Shown: piece by piece, positions 33,382 through 34,507 of the stretch
How positions within the stretch are numbered: the stretch's first letter is position 1
Layout of the letters: every line of letters starts with the position of its first letter
From: Rhizomicrobium sp.
GTDB lineage: Bacteria > Pseudomonadota > Alphaproteobacteria > Micropepsales > Micropepsaceae
DNA length: 34,507 nucleotides
Direction of reading: 5' to 3'
Assembly: GCA_025451875.1 (NCBI GenBank)
Contig: JANWJQ010000066.1
Coordinates: 1 to 34,507, forward strand
Translations under genes and position numbers: made by a program
Notes under the pieces: model-generated
Databases searched by the model: none
Told to the model about the DNA's origin: nothing
The model's input: only the letters and a program-made list of their open reading frames with translations

Positions 33382-34177
33382 GGGAAGCTCCTTTGAGCGC
33401 CACCATGGGAACGCCATAGCTGCGCAGAATATTTCGGATTGCGGACTGTTCTCGCGCGATCACCGCATCGAGCTTGTCGCGCAGCGCAGTGTCGCCTTTG
33501 CGTACGCCCATCGCGATGGCGAACTGGAATTGCAGCGGCGCGAAGCGCCGGGTGTCGGCTATTGGCGTAACACGCAACGCGACCGGCGAGCCTTTCGCAA
33601 AATAGCCGCCTAGCGGCCCCCAAACCGCCGCGATGTCCACGTCCTTCTTTTCCACCGCCTCAATCAGGCGCGCGGGTGGATTGGCCTTCGCGAAATCGCC
33701 ATAGATCATGTAGCCGTGGACGTTATCGACGATACCCTCCTGGCCCAGCGCCATGGTGGGCGGCGTGGAATCGTCGCCGATCAGATGCACGCCGATCTTC
33801 AGCTTGCGCAGGCGCGGATCGGCCAGCGACGTGACAGCCAGATCGTCCTTCTTGCGCGATACGAAGACATAGGTGGACGCATAATAGGGCTGCGTCGTCT
33901 CCACACTGTCCATTCCCACGGACACACCCATCATCACATCGCATTTGTGCGCATCCAGCGTGCGCTTGATGAAGCGATCGTTCTGCAGCGCCCAGGTGTA
34001 TTCCACTCTGTCGCCCATATCGCGCGCGACAATATCGGCGATCTTGTTCTCGAAGCCCTGCCTCGCCTTGTTGGAGAACGGCAGATTGTTCGGCTCCGAA
34101 CACACGCGCAGCGTTCCTGCTTGCGCGGCCAATGACACAAGCGCGAATGCAGCTGCGAACAGACTAATGCGGCGCAT
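33374..34177 (-). CDS. xoxJ: Quinoprotein dehydrogenase-associated periplasmic binding protein (XoxJ/MxaJ-like)
   Basis: The 267-residue protein has a signal peptide (residues 1-20, ending LAAQA) and a periplasmic solute-binding fold. It opens TLRVCSEPNNLPFSNKARQG and continues with FENKIADIVARDMG and KCDVMMGVSVGMDSVETTQPYY, the pattern of the family found beside PQQ alcohol dehydrogenases. It is not thought to serve an ABC transporter but to help assemble or activate the dehydrogenase. ATG 34177 lies inside the last codons of the dehydrogenase gene (14-base overlap), and its own stop overlaps the cytochrome start, so all three are translated together. Confidence 0.88.
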   Translation of the reverse strand: MRRISLFAAAFALVSLAAQAGTLRVCSEPNNLPFSNKARQGFENKIADIVARDMGDRVEYTWALQNDRFIKRTLDAHKCDVMMGVSVGMDSVETTQPYYASTYVFVSRKKDDLAVTSLADPRLRKLKIGVHLIGDDSTPPTMALGQEGIVDNVHGYMIYGDFAKANPPARLIEAVEKKDVDIAAVWGPLGGYFAKGSPVALRVTPIADTRRFAPLQFQFAIAMGVRKGDTALRDKLDAVIAREQSAIRNILRSYGVPMVALKGASHG

Positions 34178-34507
34178 CGACGTTGCCCTGCTTGGGAAGC
34201 GAGAACACAAGCAGCGTCGAACCGCCGCTGGTGTACGCCGGAAGGTCGCCGACAGCGCCCGTGTAGCCCAGCGCACCGTTGCGCACGCGTGGATCGAGCG
34301 CGGCATTGGCGATGGCGCCCGCCCATCCGCCGACGCCCGAGAGCATCGCGATATATTGATTGCCGTCCTTGCCCTGGTAAGTGATCGGCTGTCCCACGAA
34401 CCCGCTCGGCGCGTGGAATTGATAGAGCAGCTTGCCGTTACGCGCGTCCACAACCTTGAACCAGCGATCCATCGTGCCATAGACGGCGATGTTGCCGCCG
34501 GTGACCA
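34164..34507 (-). CDS. xoxF: PQQ-dependent alcohol dehydrogenase, XoxF-like, C-terminal fragment at window edge
   Basis: Only the last 114 residues or so are in the window. The frame runs from the edge as VTGGNIAVYGTMDRWFKVVD, then ARNGKLLYQFHAPSGFVGQP, with the characteristic LSGVGGWAGAIANAAL and a final GGSTLLVFSLPKQ. These are the closing blades of the beta-propeller in methanol/ethanol quinoprotein dehydrogenases, and the SGVGGWAGAI segment with an adjacent XoxJ favours the XoxF type, whose members use a lanthanide with PQQ. The metal-deciding Asp lies outside the window. The enzyme is periplasmic; the downstream genes supply its accessory protein and cytochrome. Confidence 0.88.
   Translation of the reverse strand, partial: VTGGNIAVYGTMDRWFKVVDARNGKLLYQFHAPSGFVGQPITYQGKDGNQYIAMLSGVGGWAGAIANAALDPRVRNGALGYTGAVGDLPAYTSGGSTLLVFSLPKQGNVDAPH

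Overview
The window looks like chromosomal DNA from a Gram-negative alphaproteobacterium. The evidence is a TonB-dependent receptor, an LptF/LptG pair, a sphingomonad/Caulobacter-type serine palmitoyltransferase with its own acyl carrier protein, and a XoxF-type quinoprotein operon. The genus cannot be fixed from the sequence; a Caulobacter-, sphingomonad- or Rhizomicrobium-like relative would fit. No rRNA, tRNA, CRISPR array or intact insertion sequence was seen.

Left flank (1-16927), GC-rich and metabolic. A short-chain dehydrogenase (cut by the window edge) lies downstream of a penicillin-acylase-family Ntn hydrolase. Divergent from them are a secreted Gly/His-rich protein and an overlapping phosphotransacetylase/acetate kinase pair. 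A long minus-strand run (14858 down to 5699) encodes a serine hydrolase with a membrane tail, an M13 metallopeptidase, a TonB-dependent receptor, a proline-iminopeptidase-like hydrolase and a ThDP enzyme, which suggests peptide uptake and breakdown. A divergent aminotransferase and an XRE-cupin regulator follow on the plus strand.

Central block (about 16945-32640), visibly more AT-rich and bounded on both sides by decayed gene fragments: a frameshifted glutamine-amidotransferase/asparagine-synthase N-terminus on the left and a frameshifted HlyD/EmrA-type N-terminus on the right. Between them are an acyl carrier protein and serine palmitoyltransferase (first step of sphingolipid synthesis), two GT4 glycosyltransferases, a polysaccharide-type flippase, a radical SAM protein, a PIG-L/LmbE deacetylase, a DUF2141 secreted protein, LptF and LptG, then a tightly overlapping minus-strand operon of myo-inositol-phosphate synthase, an inositol-1-phosphate cytidylyltransferase-like enzyme and a CDP-alcohol phosphotransferase, and finally a GT32 glycosyltransferase.

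Read together, the central block can be interpreted as a pathway for a glycosylated inositol-phosphate sphingolipid: make the sphingoid base, make inositol phosphate, activate it as CDP-inositol, transfer phosphoinositol to a lipid, add and deacetylate an amino sugar, add further sugars, flip the product, and move it to the outer membrane with LptF/LptG. The enzyme families are well supported by motifs. The assembled pathway is inference and is the most interesting proposal here.

Right flank (32722-34507), GC-rich again: the C-terminus of a XoxF-like PQQ alcohol dehydrogenase, a XoxJ/MxaJ-type periplasmic binding protein and a membrane-anchored cytochrome c, all overlapping on the minus strand.
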